A DNA stretch of 64,000 nucleotides from Bolinopsis microptera (GCF_026151205.1 NC_087083.1:4132460-4196459); one strand, 5' to 3'; shown: positions 22,097 through 34,563, counted from the stretch's first letter. The notes: a model not told the origin generated them from the sequence alone. Program-made: numbers and translations.

Positions 22097-24185
22097 TTCA
22101 CGGAGGGTACAGTGATTTCGAAGATTGGTCCGAATGCTCTGCTGAATGTGACGGAGGAATGCAATCCAGAACTAGGGAATGTAATAACCCTGCTCCTCAG
22201 CATGGTGGTGAAGACTGTGAAGGAGAGGAATCTGAATCTAGAGAATGTAACACAGACCCTTGCCCAGGTTTATATTATTATATTCCTCTACATCCTAAAT
22301 GATGTTCTATTCGAAATTTATTTGTATGGAAACAGTTTGTGAAAGTAGTTTCTTGCACAAAATTACCCCTGCAGAGAAAAAGAATTTTTATGCAGTTCAA
22401 AATCGGATTCAATTAATTCCAAAAAAGAATGATTCTTTTAAAGATGAGCTTGCTCAGCTTAAAAAGTTAAAATTTCTTCCCTATAGTTCACGGAGGGTAC
22501 AGTGATTTCGGAGACTGGTCCGAATGCTCTGCTGAATGTGACGGAGGAATGCAATCCAGAACTAGGGAATGTAATAACCCTGCTCCTCAGCATGGTGGTG
22601 AAGACTGTGAAGGAGAGGAATCTGAATCTAGAGAATGTAACACAGACCCTTGCCCAGGTTTATATTGTTATATTCTTCTACATCCTGAATGATGTTTTAT
22701 TTGAAATTTATTTGTATGCATGTGGAAACAGTTTTTGCAAGTAGTTTCTTGTAAAAATGCATCTGCAGAAAAGAAAAATTTGGAGGCAGTTCAAAATCGG
22801 ATTCAATTTATTTTTTAAAATAATGATTTTGAGCTTGCTCCTTGAAAGTTAAAAATGTCTTCCCTATAGTTCACGGAGGGTACAGTGATTTCGGAGATTG
22901 GTCCGAATGCTCTGCTGGATGTGACGGAGGAATGCAATCCAGAACTAGGGAATGTAACAACCCTGCTCCTCAGCATGGTGGTGAAGACTGTGAAGGAGAG
23001 GCTTCTGAATCTAGAGAATGTAACACAGACCCTTGCCCAGGTTAGTGTTATATTCCTCTACATCCTAAATGATGTTCTATTCGAAATTTATTTGTATGGA
23101 AACAGTTTGTGAAAGTAGTTTCTTGCACAAAATTACCCCTGCAGAGAAAAAGAATTTTTATGCAGTACAAGAATGATTCTTTTAAAGATGAGCTTGCTCC
23201 TTAAAAAGTTAAAAATGTCTTCCCTATAGTTCACGGAGGATACAGTGATTTCGGAGACTGGTCTGAATGCTCTGCTAAATGTGATGGAGGAATGGAAACC
23301 AGAACTAGGGAATGTAATAACCCGGCTCCTCAGCATGGTGGTGAAGACTGTGAAGGAGAGGCTTCTGAATCTAGACAGTGTAACACTGACCCTTGCCCAG
23401 GTTAGTGTTATATTCTTCTACATCCTGAATGATGTTCTATTTGAAATTTATTTGTTTGCATGTGGAAACAGTTTTTTTTTGCAAGTAGTTTCTTGTAAAA
23501 ATGCATCTGCAGAAAAGAAAAATTTTTATGCAGTTCAAAATCGGATTCAATTTATTCAAAAAAGAATGATTCTTTTAAAGATGAGCTTACTCCTTAAAAA
23601 GTTAAAATATCTTCCCTATAGTTCACGGAGGGTACAGTGATTTCGGAGACTGGTCTGAATGCTCTGCTGAATGTGATGGAGGAATGGAATCCAGAACTAG
23701 GGAATGTAATAACCCTGCTCCTCAGCATGGTGGTGAAGACTGTGAAGGAGAGGAATCTGAATCTAGAGAGTGTAACACAGACTCTTGCCCAGGTTTATAT
23801 TGTTATATTCTTCTACATCCTGAATGATGTTCTATTTGACATTTATTTGTATGCATGTGGAAACAGTTTTTTCAAGTAGTTTCTTGTAAAAATGCATCTG
23901 CAGAAAAGAAGAATTTTTATGCAGTTCAATATCGGATTCAATTTATTTCAAAAAAGGATGATTCTTTTAAAGATGAGCTTGCTCCTTAAAAAGTTAAAAA
24001 TTTCTTCCCTATAGTTCACGGAGGATACAGTGATTTCGGAGACTGGTCTGAATGCTCTGCTGAATGTGACGGAGGAATGCAATCCAGGAATAGGGAATGT
24101 AATAACCCTGCTCCTCAGCATGGTGGTGAAGACTGTGAAGGAGAGGCTTCTGAAAGTCAAGAGTGCAACACTCAAGCATGTGCAG
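22097..24185 (+). CDS. Six tandem TSP1-only exons of the long isoform
   Basis: Phase 1-1 exons of 171 bp at 22097-22267, 22487-22657, 22870-23040, 23230-23400, 23622-23792 and 24015-24185, spaced 360-393 bp apart. Each encodes HGGYSDFGDWSECSAECDGG with minor changes, then TRECNNPAPQHGGEDCEGE and, in five of the six, a terminal CNTDPCPG-like end. The Trp and Arg residues of the WSxC...R stack are retained. The introns are also similar, so exon plus intron was duplicated. The 23230 copy has Lys for Glu (SAKC) and the 22870 copy Gly for Glu (SAGC). Confidence 0.9.
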
Positions 24186-24657
24186 GTATTAAACATTAAC
24201 TTGTTGTTTTGATTTAAATCATTGCTGTATTCAATTTTATTGTGGCTGGTAAAAGGACCCAGTGGCTGGTAAAAGGACCCAGTTGCCTGTATAGTAAGGG
24301 CTTTACCGAACCCCTGGGGACCACAATGTGATAAGATCAGGCCAGATGTTTCTATGTAGAGCAATTTATTTATTTCGGAGCTATGGTTACATGGTATAGC
24401 TCGTGGTCATGTTTAAAGGTCAGTTTATCCTTGTGTGCTAATTATCCATCCAGATGCTTAGTGATCATGCCCTTCTACGATATATAACGTTTAACCATAA
24501 ATTTGTTTTTACCACAGAAACTGTGGCATTAAGGTCAAGAATTAACTTGACCTTAGTGCCAATTAAATGATTCTTCGCTTAAATAAAATTGCAATCCAAC
24601 GAATCTTCACGATGTTAGAACAGATGTGTCAGGGAATAACTTGCCCCTTAGTTTCAG

Positions 24658-26779
24658 CTGTTGACGGGATGTACGGTGAGTTCGGAGATTGGTCGGAGTG
24701 CGCGGATGAATGCGGAGGAACTCAGTCCAGGACCAGAGAATGTGACAGTCCTGTTCCAGAGAACGGTGGGGCTGAATGTGAGGGAGAGGCTGAGGAGACT
24801 CAAGATTGTCCTGCTTGCAGACAGCTTACCGCTGTAATTATAATCCAATAATATTCCGGAAATAATTATAACATTTAATTATTTAATTACCACTGCAATT
24901 ATAGCAGTTATCTTAGTATTTTTAAATATACCTTTCTGAGATGTGTGGGAACCTAACCCGTTAAATTATAATCATTATTCATTTCTGAGCTGATGCCGTT
25001 GATATTTTTTGTTCCCTGTACAGCTATTTTAAGTAATAAATTAAATAAACAACATTACCAGGTATACGCTGAGTCAACAGATCTCCTTAACATTGCATCC
25101 TCTGGTACTGCTTCACAGTCTAACTCAGCCTACAAAGGAGTTGCTGAGTTGGCTATAGATGGAAACACTAATGGAGATTTCGAACAGTAAGTATTTTATC
25201 GTTATAGTTAGTGTTACAATGGTGAAATAACGATATTATAATAAAACAGTCGTTATTTCCAAAGTTGACTTACTCCATTTCTTAACTTTATTAAATTACT
25301 TACATTAAACGCCGCTCTTTATCCTTGATACGCTGCAAAAAATATATTTAGTTTAAATTCTATATCGATAGAAGGTAGACTAGTGCAGTATGCTGGTTTA
25401 TAAATCGAATTATACTTTAACTAGTACTTTAACTAATTATACTTTAACTAGTACTTTAACTAATTATACTTTAACTAATTATACTTTAACTAATTATACT
25501 TTAACTAATTTTACTAATATTACAGGGGCTCAGTTACTCACACTCGAACACCGGGAGAGGATACGTTCTGGAAACTGGAGTTTGATACTCCTCGTTATAT
25601 TGATAATGTGGTTATTTGGGGTCGATCTGACTGTTGTCAGGTAAACATTGCTCAAAAACATTCTCAATCTATTTCCATCGGAGATATTGAAAAAAAGATC
25701 AAAAACTAAATAGAAATTTTAAGTTGAGTTATAATATTATAATTTACATATATTCATATTTAAAGACCTGTTGCCTATAATGAGGTCTACTTTTCCTTAC
25801 ACAGAAAAGAATAGACGGCGCCAAGTTTAGTATCGATAACGTGGGTATGGGTAAACTCTACGCTTCTAGAATGCCAGAAGATAAAAAAAGTTATGAAGTA
25901 AACAGCTTCGCAAAAGAAATCTTGATCAAGGGGTCCAAGGGCAAACTCTCCTTGGCCGAAGTTCAGGTTTGTAATTAGTTGATTTATATAATAATAGTAA
26001 TAAGTTATATTAATATTTTAGTTATATTAATATTTCATATCATTGTAATATTTCATAACTGCGTTATATAAGTAAATTGTTAAAATAAGTTACTGCTAAC
26101 TCAACAAAATGAGCTGTTATTTTAATGATCACATTGTTGAAGAACATTGTTGTTTTCCATTGAAACACTCAATGCAAAATTTGTATAGGTATTCGGACGA
26201 GAGTTTGAGTTTAATAACATTGCTGAGGAAGCTGAGGTATCTGGATCAGGGTAAGATAACAAACATTTCATTTCGATTATAGTTTTAACTGGAAACTAAC
26301 TGGTTGATATCGTGGTAAATATCGCAAATTAATTTTTATACAAGGCATTGATTCTGGGATTTGATTGTCTGATGTTTGATCCACGTTTTCTGCTAAAACT
26401 AACTAACATTCCGTTTCACGCGATAACCGTTTATTATTTATCACTGATTCAAATAATGACTTGCAAAGGAATTGGTAAAAGTTATGCAGCTCAAAAATCC
26501 AATTTGGTTATAACCGAGAATAATTTCAGAGAATCTCAGCAAGAGTTTACCTGGGACATGCCTCGTCATATTAACTCAATAGTTCTGAACTACAACGAGG
26601 ACGCTAAATTTGATGTTGAAGGAACCAGCGTGTTTGTTGGTGACACCGAGGTCGGACAAGTTGAGGCCGAGGACGAAAAGTTCACTTACATTTTCGGAGG
26701 TATGGAAGGGAAACATTCTTCAGTTCGCATCATTGGAGACTTACTTAGCCTAGATAGCGTGGAGATTTATGGAGAGTAA
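24658..26779 (+). CDS. Last TSP1 domain and C-terminal F-type lectin-like (FTP) region, stop at 26779
   Basis: Exons 24658-24833 (divergent TSP1, GEFGDWSECADECGGTQSRT), 25062-25186, 25526-25640, 25805-25966, 26189-26250 and about 26482-26779. The middle exons form a discoidin-like domain of the fucolectin/tachylectin-4/pentraxin-1 family. It starts NIASSGTASQSNSAYKG with AIDGNTNGDFEQ, continues GSVTHTRTPGEDTFWKLEF and contains VVIWGRSDCCQKRIDGAKF. FTP domains bind fucose through a His and two Arg residues, several of which have counterparts here. The last exon (FRESQQEFTWDMPRHINSIV ... VEIYGE) may be a second, diverged beta-sandwich. Its acceptor is weak, so that start is uncertain. The product looks like a secreted carbohydrate-binding matrix or immune protein. 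Confidence 0.75.
24834..25061. other. Short intron within the FTP region
   Basis: AT-rich intron between the divergent TSP1 exon and the first FTP exon. No other content is seen. Confidence 0.5.
25418..25512. repeat. Short AT-rich repeat (TTTAACTAATTATAC)n
   Basis: About six to seven imperfect units of actttaactaattat or actttaactagt in the intron directly before the FTP exon at 25526. Confidence 0.85.
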
Positions 26780-26875
26780 ATAATCATATCCTGACGAAGA
26801 GGGAGTATTTACTAGAATTAATGGACGGATATTTTGTTTACAACAGAATCGGGTGAATATTAAATACCTGTTAAC

Positions 26876-27005
26876 TCTGGTAACCTGGTAACCTGGTAAC
26901 CTGGTAACCTGGTAACCTGGTAACCTGGTAACCTGGTAACCTGGTAACCTGGTAACCTGGTAACCTGATAACCTGGTAACTCTGGTAATATGGTAACCTA
27001 GTAAC
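26876..27005. repeat. Minisatellite (GGTAACCT)n downstream of the modular gene
   Basis: About 15 near-perfect 8-9 bp units of ggtaacct(g) just after the stop codon, probably in the 3' UTR or 3' flank. Confidence 0.9.
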
Positions 27006-29186
27006 CTGGTAATCTGTTCACTCTGATAATCTGGTGGAAGAGTTAATACACTTAAACTTAAAAGTTAAACACTAGAACTTTAACTTTTAGACACTACTGA
27101 ATTTAAGCTCAGCCCTAATCAATATCAAGGAAGAACTTTAGAATTTATTTGAATCTCTGATAGTGTGTTAGCTGCATTAATTGAATATCTTGACTATCGA
27201 ATATGACGTTAAATACAATTACTTAATTCATTTTTTATGAATCATAGTCATAATTACAAAAAATGTGTTTTAATTTTTCGAGTTTGATTTATCTATTTAC
27301 GCTTAATTAGCGTCTTTTCTGTTCAGAACATACATACACAGGTAATGGACACATTTCTTAACACCGATATAACAAACAGTTCTTCAAAGTACCAATAATA
27401 ACTAAATTCATCGATCAGGATAATACTGGTATAACTGGAATTAAACTGGAATTAAACAGAAACTGGAATTAAACTTGAAATTACTAAGGAGAACACTAAC
27501 GAACTATACACTTGGCTATACATCAATTCATAAATAAGTTCAGATATAAAACAAAAGCCGAATAAAAGTATGAAAATAAAATCTTAAAATTTAACCGCGT
27601 TACAATATCACGAAGTGGAAATAAAATCAAATATAATAATTTAAATGCTAATAAAAATTCTGGATGTGTGCATAAAAGCAAGTTCAAGGAGATAGGTTAG
27701 ACTTAAAGACTACATAAGTTGATGGGACGATGAAGGAGATGAGTAGGGGACGTGAAGCGAAGATTAGGACTTATTCTTAGGATTTCGAAGGTTCTGGTAT
27801 AACTATAAAGCTAAGAATGCAGGATTTTACCAGATTAATATCTGATTTATCTTATTAATTTTAGTCAATCAGTCAAAATGGCCTTGTTATTGTTCAAGTA
27901 AAACAACGAGCTGTTACTGTTAGTTTAGTGATTTTCCTTTTTTAGCGATTTTTTATTTGTGTAGGTTAGGCTTTGTAATTGAGTGCGAGACTGCGAGTAG
28001 TGAAACAATTAAACAAGTAAACATCAGAAACGAAAATGTTGATTGGATATTACAATTTTGTCTTTTTAGTCATGTTTAATCCATTTCAATACATTGTTTT
28101 TGCGAAAAATGTATTTATATTGTATGTATAAATAAAAATGTATATTATAGTCGATAAACTCCATAAGTTCATAGGCAAGGTGAGTATAGTTCAAATACAT
28201 TGTCCCGTCTAAAACTCTGGAAGCAGAGATGGTTGATCGTCTAGGTTTAAGATAGGTTGATTAGGTTCAGACTAACTGTCTGTTCCCACGATGGAAGTTG
28301 CGGTGTGTTTTAGTTAGAGTGAGCTGACCAAATAATACGACTTGAAATTGGGTTGGTTGTAGCTATGTATCAGTGTTTCTTAACGAGGTATTTTCGAGAG
28401 AGTTGCTGGAACAAGTGTGGGTTAGAAAGAAAAGGGGGGTCCCTTCGTGATTGAGTAGAACTAGAAGAGAGAGAGGGGTGGACCGTACTTCACAGAGCAG
28501 ATCTCTGTCTCACGGCGAAGTTTGCGTTGTGTAAGTTAGGCTTTGTACTTGTAGTGTAGACAATAAAATACAATTGGATGTGGGTAATAAACAAATTAAC
28601 AAGCAACCAAGGACGATGGTAGATTACGTTTAAGTCTTTGTTAAAGTTGAGTGGGCGTTCAAGAAGTGGGGAATTATGGGTGTGCCTAGGGTTTTTATAG
28701 GTTGTATCCCATGACAATCATGGGACTAGTACGTGTGACCCATGAGGTGAGTTCCCAGATTCTCATTGGTGAGGATCATTGACGTAGGGTTTACACTCAC
28801 GGAAACGATTATCTTAGTCATCGTTTCCGCTACTCGAAATAGTGACCAATGAGCGTGCGCTGGACAAACGGGCCAGACCAATGAGGTCCCTCGCTTATCC
28901 ATTACTCCATTAATAGCTCTTCCCTATAAATCACCTTAACGTTGTGAAGCCAAAAGTTTTTTACCTGTGGCGTCACATTCACATAACGTCGGTGCAGTTT
29001 GTTAATCACTTAAGCGGGCCACTCCGGTTGGCTGGCATTTTTCCTGACACAGGTGCTGTCTGCGACCTCTTAAGTATGAGTTAACCCATTAAGCTTTGGA
29101 GATGTGCCAAGCACAGGCAGACAGCTGGCAACCTGCCAACAAGGGATAGCAAAGTTATATGGCTTAGAGTGTGCAAAGGGTGATCC
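27006..29186. other. Gene-poor AT-rich region, possibly including an LTR
   Basis: No supported coding exon. A sequence around taggttaggctttgtaattg at about 27962 is nearly repeated at about 28530 (taagttaggctttgtacttg). The part from about 28700 to 29186 is richer in GC, lies just beyond a polypurine-tract-like sequence, and could be the 3' LTR of the envelope-bearing element to its right. No matching 5' LTR was found. Confidence 0.4.
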
Positions 29187-29206
29187 CACAACCTTCCCCC
29201 CTTAAT
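29183..29206 (-). other. Polypurine-tract-like sequence
   Basis: On the minus strand, TTAAGGGGGGAAGGTTGTGG lies downstream of the envelope remnant, where an LTR element primes plus-strand synthesis. A similar GAGGGGGGAAGATTGTGG occurs near 32364-32386. The interpretation is inferred. Confidence 0.4.
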
Positions 29207-30230
29207 AAGAAGAAAAAAATGTTTACAGAAATTTTGTTAGGAACCTACCATCGTTTTTTAAGTAAATATCGTAATAAATCAACTTACCATCTTTAAAAAG
29301 AAATAATTTAATGTAATGAGTAGATATCTTGAATGAAGTCGATTACCCTTTTTATTTGTCCATTAAATAGACGAATAGTTAAATCACACGAAAAATTAAT
29401 TCTGAAAATAATAATTCTTTTTTGGATTTTTATCTTTTCCTCTTAAAACACAAAAATAAATATGAATAGTAACTAGAAACATCGATAATTGAAAATTATT
29501 TGCGCATTGTAATTAATTTTAACAAAATTTGTTTCTCGTTACAATTGTATGTGACCATTTATAAATTCACACATAAATCAATTGAATATATATTTTCCAA
29601 TATTTTACGTATTTGTTTCAATTCTGAACGACACCTTGAAGGTTTAATACAAAGCGTTGGTTGGTGATTCAAATTTGTGGTTAATCTTGGTTAAACCATT
29701 TTAGTGCTTTGTTCCTATTGAAAATAAATTTTTAATCAATGTATGTCATAAGTTCACTGGGCAAATGTTCGTAACTATTAGTATTATATAGGCAAGATAG
29801 TTCAATATAAATTTCCAGGATGATTGTTAGTTCTTTGAGCAAATGAAATTTTTTCCTTTTTGGAGCTTTTTTGCATATTATGCTGTTTTGTAACAGTCTT
29901 TTGAAAAATCTTTTATCATGATGTTCGAGGTAGGCTGATATGACGCACATTAATGGCTTTTTGACAAGGTACTTCTGAGATAATTGCTGGAAAATGAATT
30001 TTGATGTTAGGATTATACTCTGTGGAGTTTTGGCTGCAAGGGTCAGCTCATTTCGGTATCAGGTTTTGAACAGTTAGGTAGATAAGGATTAAACATTTCT
30101 TGTGATTCGATGTCCAATTGAGAAAGGTGTCCATCTTTTGAGTCTCTGGTGGGCATTGTAGCCATTATGGGGACGTTAAAAACGTCGACATTGAAGTCAT
30201 TTGGGGGACGTTGTGAAACGTCGACATTAA
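29207..30230. other. AT-rich segment, probable 3' flank of envelope gene
   Basis: No recognised gene. Near 30165-30240 a block around acgtcgacattgaagtcatt is repeated once (acgtcgacattaaaatcatt), an imperfect short duplication. Confidence 0.4.
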
Positions 30231-30267
30231 AATCATTTTTGCCAGCTGCCAATTTATACTGCCAATA

Positions 30268-31999
30268 TCATATCATGCTCATGTTTTGAAGTGTTTGTGT
30301 GAATGAATTACCCAATATTTGCTTGGGCTTTAACCGATCGTGTTGAACGTTTTGGTGTTGATGAAATGTTTGGTTGGAATGATGTTGATGTTGAATTTGC
30401 GGGGGTGTTTTGATGAATGATGTCTCTTCTGGTTCTTCGTCACTTTTTTCGACTATATCTTGTCGTGGAGGTGGAGCAGGTCGACTTGTTCCTCTGTATC
30501 TTATTCCAGAACCTCTAGTAGTAAAAGGTAATGGTAATTCGTCTTGTTGTTCAAGGTGACGAAATGACATCTCATCTGTGTCTGGTGTAGGTTTGTCAGA
30601 TCGTCTAAGCTTTAGGATTTCCTTTTTTAGTTGCATTAATGTCTTTCCATGTTTGGTATGTCTTTTATTTGAGTTTAACACGCATAAGGCAATTATTGTG
30701 AAACACCACAGTGCAATAGAAAGGAATGCTGCGATCTATATAATGATGCTATAGACAGAATCTGTTAACAGTTTGCTCGGTTTGTACTTCAATAGTTGAA
30801 TTGTTTCGTCCTGTTTTTCGATAAGCTGATGAATCCGTATAAAGTTTGACTTCTGATGTTTTCTTGCACTTGTTGCGAGTTCTTGAACCCATTTGTTAAC
30901 GTCCAGTGAAGGTTTCCAATGAACTGTGTTGGTTATGTCTTCTGGTCGGATAGAGTACAAAACTCTACTCTTTAATTGTACTTGAGAATATTCCTTCCGT
31001 GAGTAAAGTTTTGTTTCGGTTTCGGGAGTGTCTATCCGATTGATCTTTTGGGAGCTTCCTATGTTAATCCCATAAACTGGATTTCCGTCTCGGAAAGTCA
31101 GGGCTCCTGCTGAAACTTGTGCAACATAAGGTTTACAGTGCACTTCTTCCGTATCGCATTGAGAAGCTTTGTTAAGAGTAAGACAAGTAATCTCAGATGC
31201 GTCTTTGTCTTTTTGGAGTTATCGAGACAGACTAGCAGTCCTGATGGTCGAGTTTCACACTCTGACTCAGACTGTTCCGCGGAGTAAAACTGATCAGCTT
31301 TAAGGTAGATCCGTTTAGGAAGTTTAACTCGAAGACAAGTTTCGTTGCTTTTTACAGGAACTATAGCTGGCTCAAAGTGAGGAAACACAGCATTGGGTGT
31401 AATCTTTGATTAAGTAGAGAACATCTTTGTTGAATTGACGTTGTTGTTCGACTTCATCATGAACTTGTTGGGTGAACTCAGAGAATTGATGATCAAGGTG
31501 GGCAATATGAGATTTAAGACGTTTAATCTCATGTCGGTTGAAGAAATTGAAGGCCATGCTCGCGAGCAATCCAGCAACAGGAATAGCAGCAACTGCTACG
31601 GGCACTCCCCGTTTTACCCTTGTAGAAGGGGTGCTGTTAGTGATTGTTATGTCGTTTGCAGATCGTAGGTCTTCAAATCGTCTTATATTGCGTTTCCAAA
31701 TGTGATCAACAGCTTGGTCTCGAGCTTTATTGAGCGTGGTATACAGTGCAGCATCCTTTTGTCCGCAAAACTCGGCTCTAGTTGCAAATCCAGTGGTGAC
31801 CCCGGCAAAGTGCAACGTAACACGCCGTATAATTGCTCCATACAAGCGCTGTGCATGGAACATATGGCCGCTTCCCGATATAGTCGGCCGTAAACATTGT
31901 TGAAACTGAATTCGGCCGACTATGCCGGCCACGGCGTCGTAGCCCGTAGGGCTTGCACAACTTCACCCTAACACCGTCAGGACCACGCTCGAACCCCTA
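30268..31999 (-). pseudogene. Decayed envelope (Env) gene of an LTR retroelement / endogenous retrovirus-like element
   Basis: Four adjoining open frames on the minus strand (about 31932-31372, 31388-31098, 31143-30736 and about 30719-30268) together resemble an envelope fusion glycoprotein broken by frameshifts and stops. The first frame has an RVKR furin-type cleavage site followed at once by a hydrophobic, Ala/Gly-rich segment like a fusion peptide, then a heptad-rich coiled coil. The third frame ends with another helical region; the start of the fourth has a hydrophobic membrane segment followed by a basic, Pro- and Gln/His-rich cytoplasmic tail. This order matches class-I-type Env proteins of insect errantivirus or related metaviral elements. 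No gag or pol partner is visible nearby, so this is an isolated remnant. Not functional as it stands. Confidence 0.6.
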
Positions 32000-32075
32000 A
32001 AAATAAATAAAATTACAAAACTGCCTGAATGTACATGTCATTGACATACTAAATGATCCAAAAATGAAATCAAGA

Positions 32076-32372
32076 CTATAAGAAAAAAGAACGAAACCAA
32101 CATACCATGCTCTCATGTCCCTTGAACCTGCTGTACTGACGTACTGCACTCATATAGTGGTCAATGTAGTACGCCAAGCATCCATCTCTACTCCCATGCA
32201 CCAGCCCCAACGGGATCCACAAGTCCATTGGGGGAAGTTCCTCCACGATCGGGGTGTTGCAGTTGTCGAAGCAGCACGACTTCGACATGCCCATATAAGG
32301 GGGCAAGTCCTCAACAATCAGCTCTCTCATAGTTTTAAGATAATTATAGCAAGCAAGGGTGTGGGGCCACAA
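32076..32372 (-). CDS. Open frame upstream of the Env remnant, possible spliced leader exon
   Basis: A 98-aa frame containing MRELIVEDLPPYMGMSKSCC and further Cys residues. It ends at a donor-like GTATGT (about 32105), and an acceptor-like pyrimidine tract with TTTTTAG stands at 31999, so it might be a 5' exon of the Env transcript. Reading frames across that junction are ambiguous. No family is recognised. Confidence 0.3.
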   Translation of the reverse strand: MWPHTLACYNYLKTMRELIVEDLPPYMGMSKSCCFDNCNTPIVEELPPMDLWIPLGLVHGSRDGCLAYYIDHYMSAVRQYSRFKGHESMVCWFRSFFL

Positions 32373-32399
32373 TCTTCCCCCCTCAAGAATTTAATTCTT

Positions 32400-33190
32400 C
32401 ACGACCAGATAACGAGTTAGTAGAATTAGAATCAGGACTTCTTTCGTCTTCCGATCCCTGAAGATTTACTGCATTTAGGAGACTTGTCACCCTCCGTCTC
32501 GTCTCTACATCTGATACGGGGGAACATTAACTTACGGAGAATATAATCTAAGTCCTTATTTTTGCTGAATTCCTCTAGGTTATTAACAATTGCCAATTAT
32601 ATTTATTTGTGATCAGCTATTATACTTTTTGACTATAAAACAAGGTAGAGTCAGATCAACGAACAAAAACCAATCATATCAATCACACTACAATCACTAC
32701 AATTGAAGATGAGTACTCACCCATCACAGTAGATCTCAAACCAGTAAATAACGCTGAGACTCCTTAACTCGATCCGGAAAAAGCTGTAGGAGGTAGAGGT
32801 GAACTAGATACTTGTGAACAAATATAGTCAAGGTCCGACAAAACTGTAGCATCGAGTATAAAAGAGGAAAAATGAAGTCCTTCGAAAAATTCGAATTTAA
32901 AAGATACGCTGAATATCAGGGCAGCATCAGTAAATCTCACCTCGAGGGTGGTGCGGTGTAATAATATGAATACGGCGACTTGTCACTTTGATCAGGACTA
33001 TAAAGTCCTTGAATCTAGAGGATCCTAATAGTGCTGAGTCTGAGAAGAGGGTGACCAGACCAGGCACTGAACGGCTCCGAGCCACTGTGTCCAACGTAAC
33101 TCGGCGGAAAGCAGTGTAAAACAGCGAGCAGGCAGAATATGCACACTCACAGGAGACCTCGCAGCCGGACATATCTTCCGGTGCATAAGT
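32400..33190. other. Segment without recognised genes
   Basis: No supported exon. A TATA-like gactataaaacaagg occurs near 32629, but no convincing gene follows it. Confidence 0.4.
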
Positions 33191-33196
33191 CACGTG

Positions 33197-33291
33197 CCTT
33201 CGTGAGAGCCAATAGGATTTACCTTGCTTTCTAATGCTAGTATTATACTAGCATTAGAAAGCAAGGTAAATCCTATTGGCTCTCACGAAGG
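33197..33291. repeat. 95-bp perfect palindrome
   Basis: The two 47-bp arms are exact reverse complements around a single central base (33244). The left arm begins CCTTCGTGAGAGCCAATAGG. Such a structure would extrude as a cruciform or hairpin and is normally unstable. Confidence 0.95.
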
Positions 33292-33387
33292 CTCTTCCTG
33301 AACAGAAAGCAATTATACGTGAGAGGAGCGAACAATATAATATTGCTCGCTCCTCTCACGTATAATTGCTTTCTGTTCAGGAAGAGC
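33291..33387. repeat. 97-bp near-perfect palindrome abutting the first
   Basis: Arms of 48 bp around centre 33339 with one visible mismatch (positions 33332 and 33346). The left arm begins GCTCTTCCTGAACAGAAAGC. It starts at the last base of the preceding palindrome. Confidence 0.95.
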
Positions 33388-33737
33388 ATTGTCCCTGGCA
33401 GGTAACAGTAGGATGTAATTAACGGGTAGAACTGAAGATTATCGAGTGCTCAAAGTGTAGCGTTTATCATTAACTGGTCCCCAATTCCCACCAGGAGGAC
33501 CCCAGGAAATGCTAAGATCGGAGCTAATGAAGTACCCCGCTCTCTAAACGGTTCCTAGCCAGAAGCCACGGTAATGATAACGTGAGCGACACGGACACCG
33601 CTTAAACTCTCAACAAGTGCCTCAGACGTAATGTCAAGTTAGCGGGATTATATGGAAATAATGTATATACTTGTAGCCAGATCACCATGAGACCGCGCGG
33701 ACTAAAATAAGTCGAGCATTAGCAAGCAGTGGGCTAT

Positions 33738-34140
33738 ATGGAACAAATATTTTACGAGTATTGCACCCGTTAAGGTCGTTTCACTAAGAGCCGTGCACTC
33801 GTGCGCGGCGAGTCATACAACGTATATGACGTATGACTATGACAAGACTTGTAGCAGTGAAGAAAAGCCGTCAATAGATGGGAAAAGCGAGCGACCGATT
33901 CCATTTTCGCATATCTCGGTGCGGTATCATTTGCGTTTGAGGACGCAGTATTTCCATTCACTATATAATAACTATAACTATAAATATAGGCCCCAATCAG
34001 CTCACTTCATAATAATAATATTGATACACATTGCGGCTTTTACTAATTCGCTCGCCCAAAAATTTCACGTGACTTTGGTTTTTATGTTTTATGGTTTTGC
34101 GGTTAACGGGTGATACTCGTAAAATATTTTTTCCATATAT
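33738..34140. mobile_element. Probable MITE with TIR around TTTTACGAGTAT
   Basis: Left ATGGAACAAATATTTTACGAGTAT...CCCGTTAA is mirrored at 34100-34138 (TTAACGGGTGATACTCGTAAAATATTTTTTCCAT). A third occurrence (tattttacgagtatcacccgttaa) near 35248 indicates a repeat family. No transposase is encoded. Confidence 0.6.
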
Positions 34141-34563
34141 TAACTCGGCGCGCGTCCTGGTAGGTTATAAACCTTCAATTTTGCGGCCGTACAAAACGGT
34201 TTTACATAAATATAATGTTTCTGTGGCAAAATTCGTAGTGATCCCGTATATTAATATATAATATATATAATATATAATATTACGAATTAACAGCGTGCTA
34301 TAAAATCACTAATTACACTCAATATTTTAGTTGTTGTTCCATGTTCTTCTTCAACCCTAAATTAAAGATGTTAATTCATCGCAAATCGGTTGACATACGT
34401 TTCATGCCAACTTTTCGCGTATTTGGGATACGTAACATGTATCAACAAATCGGCGCGGCACAGTAGCGCATCTCGCCGATCTCAGATCTAGCGAGAAGCA
34501 TAATTGAGTGCGCGGCGCGGCACAGTAACGCACCGCGCTACATCAACCCGTTCTCTAGCTGGC

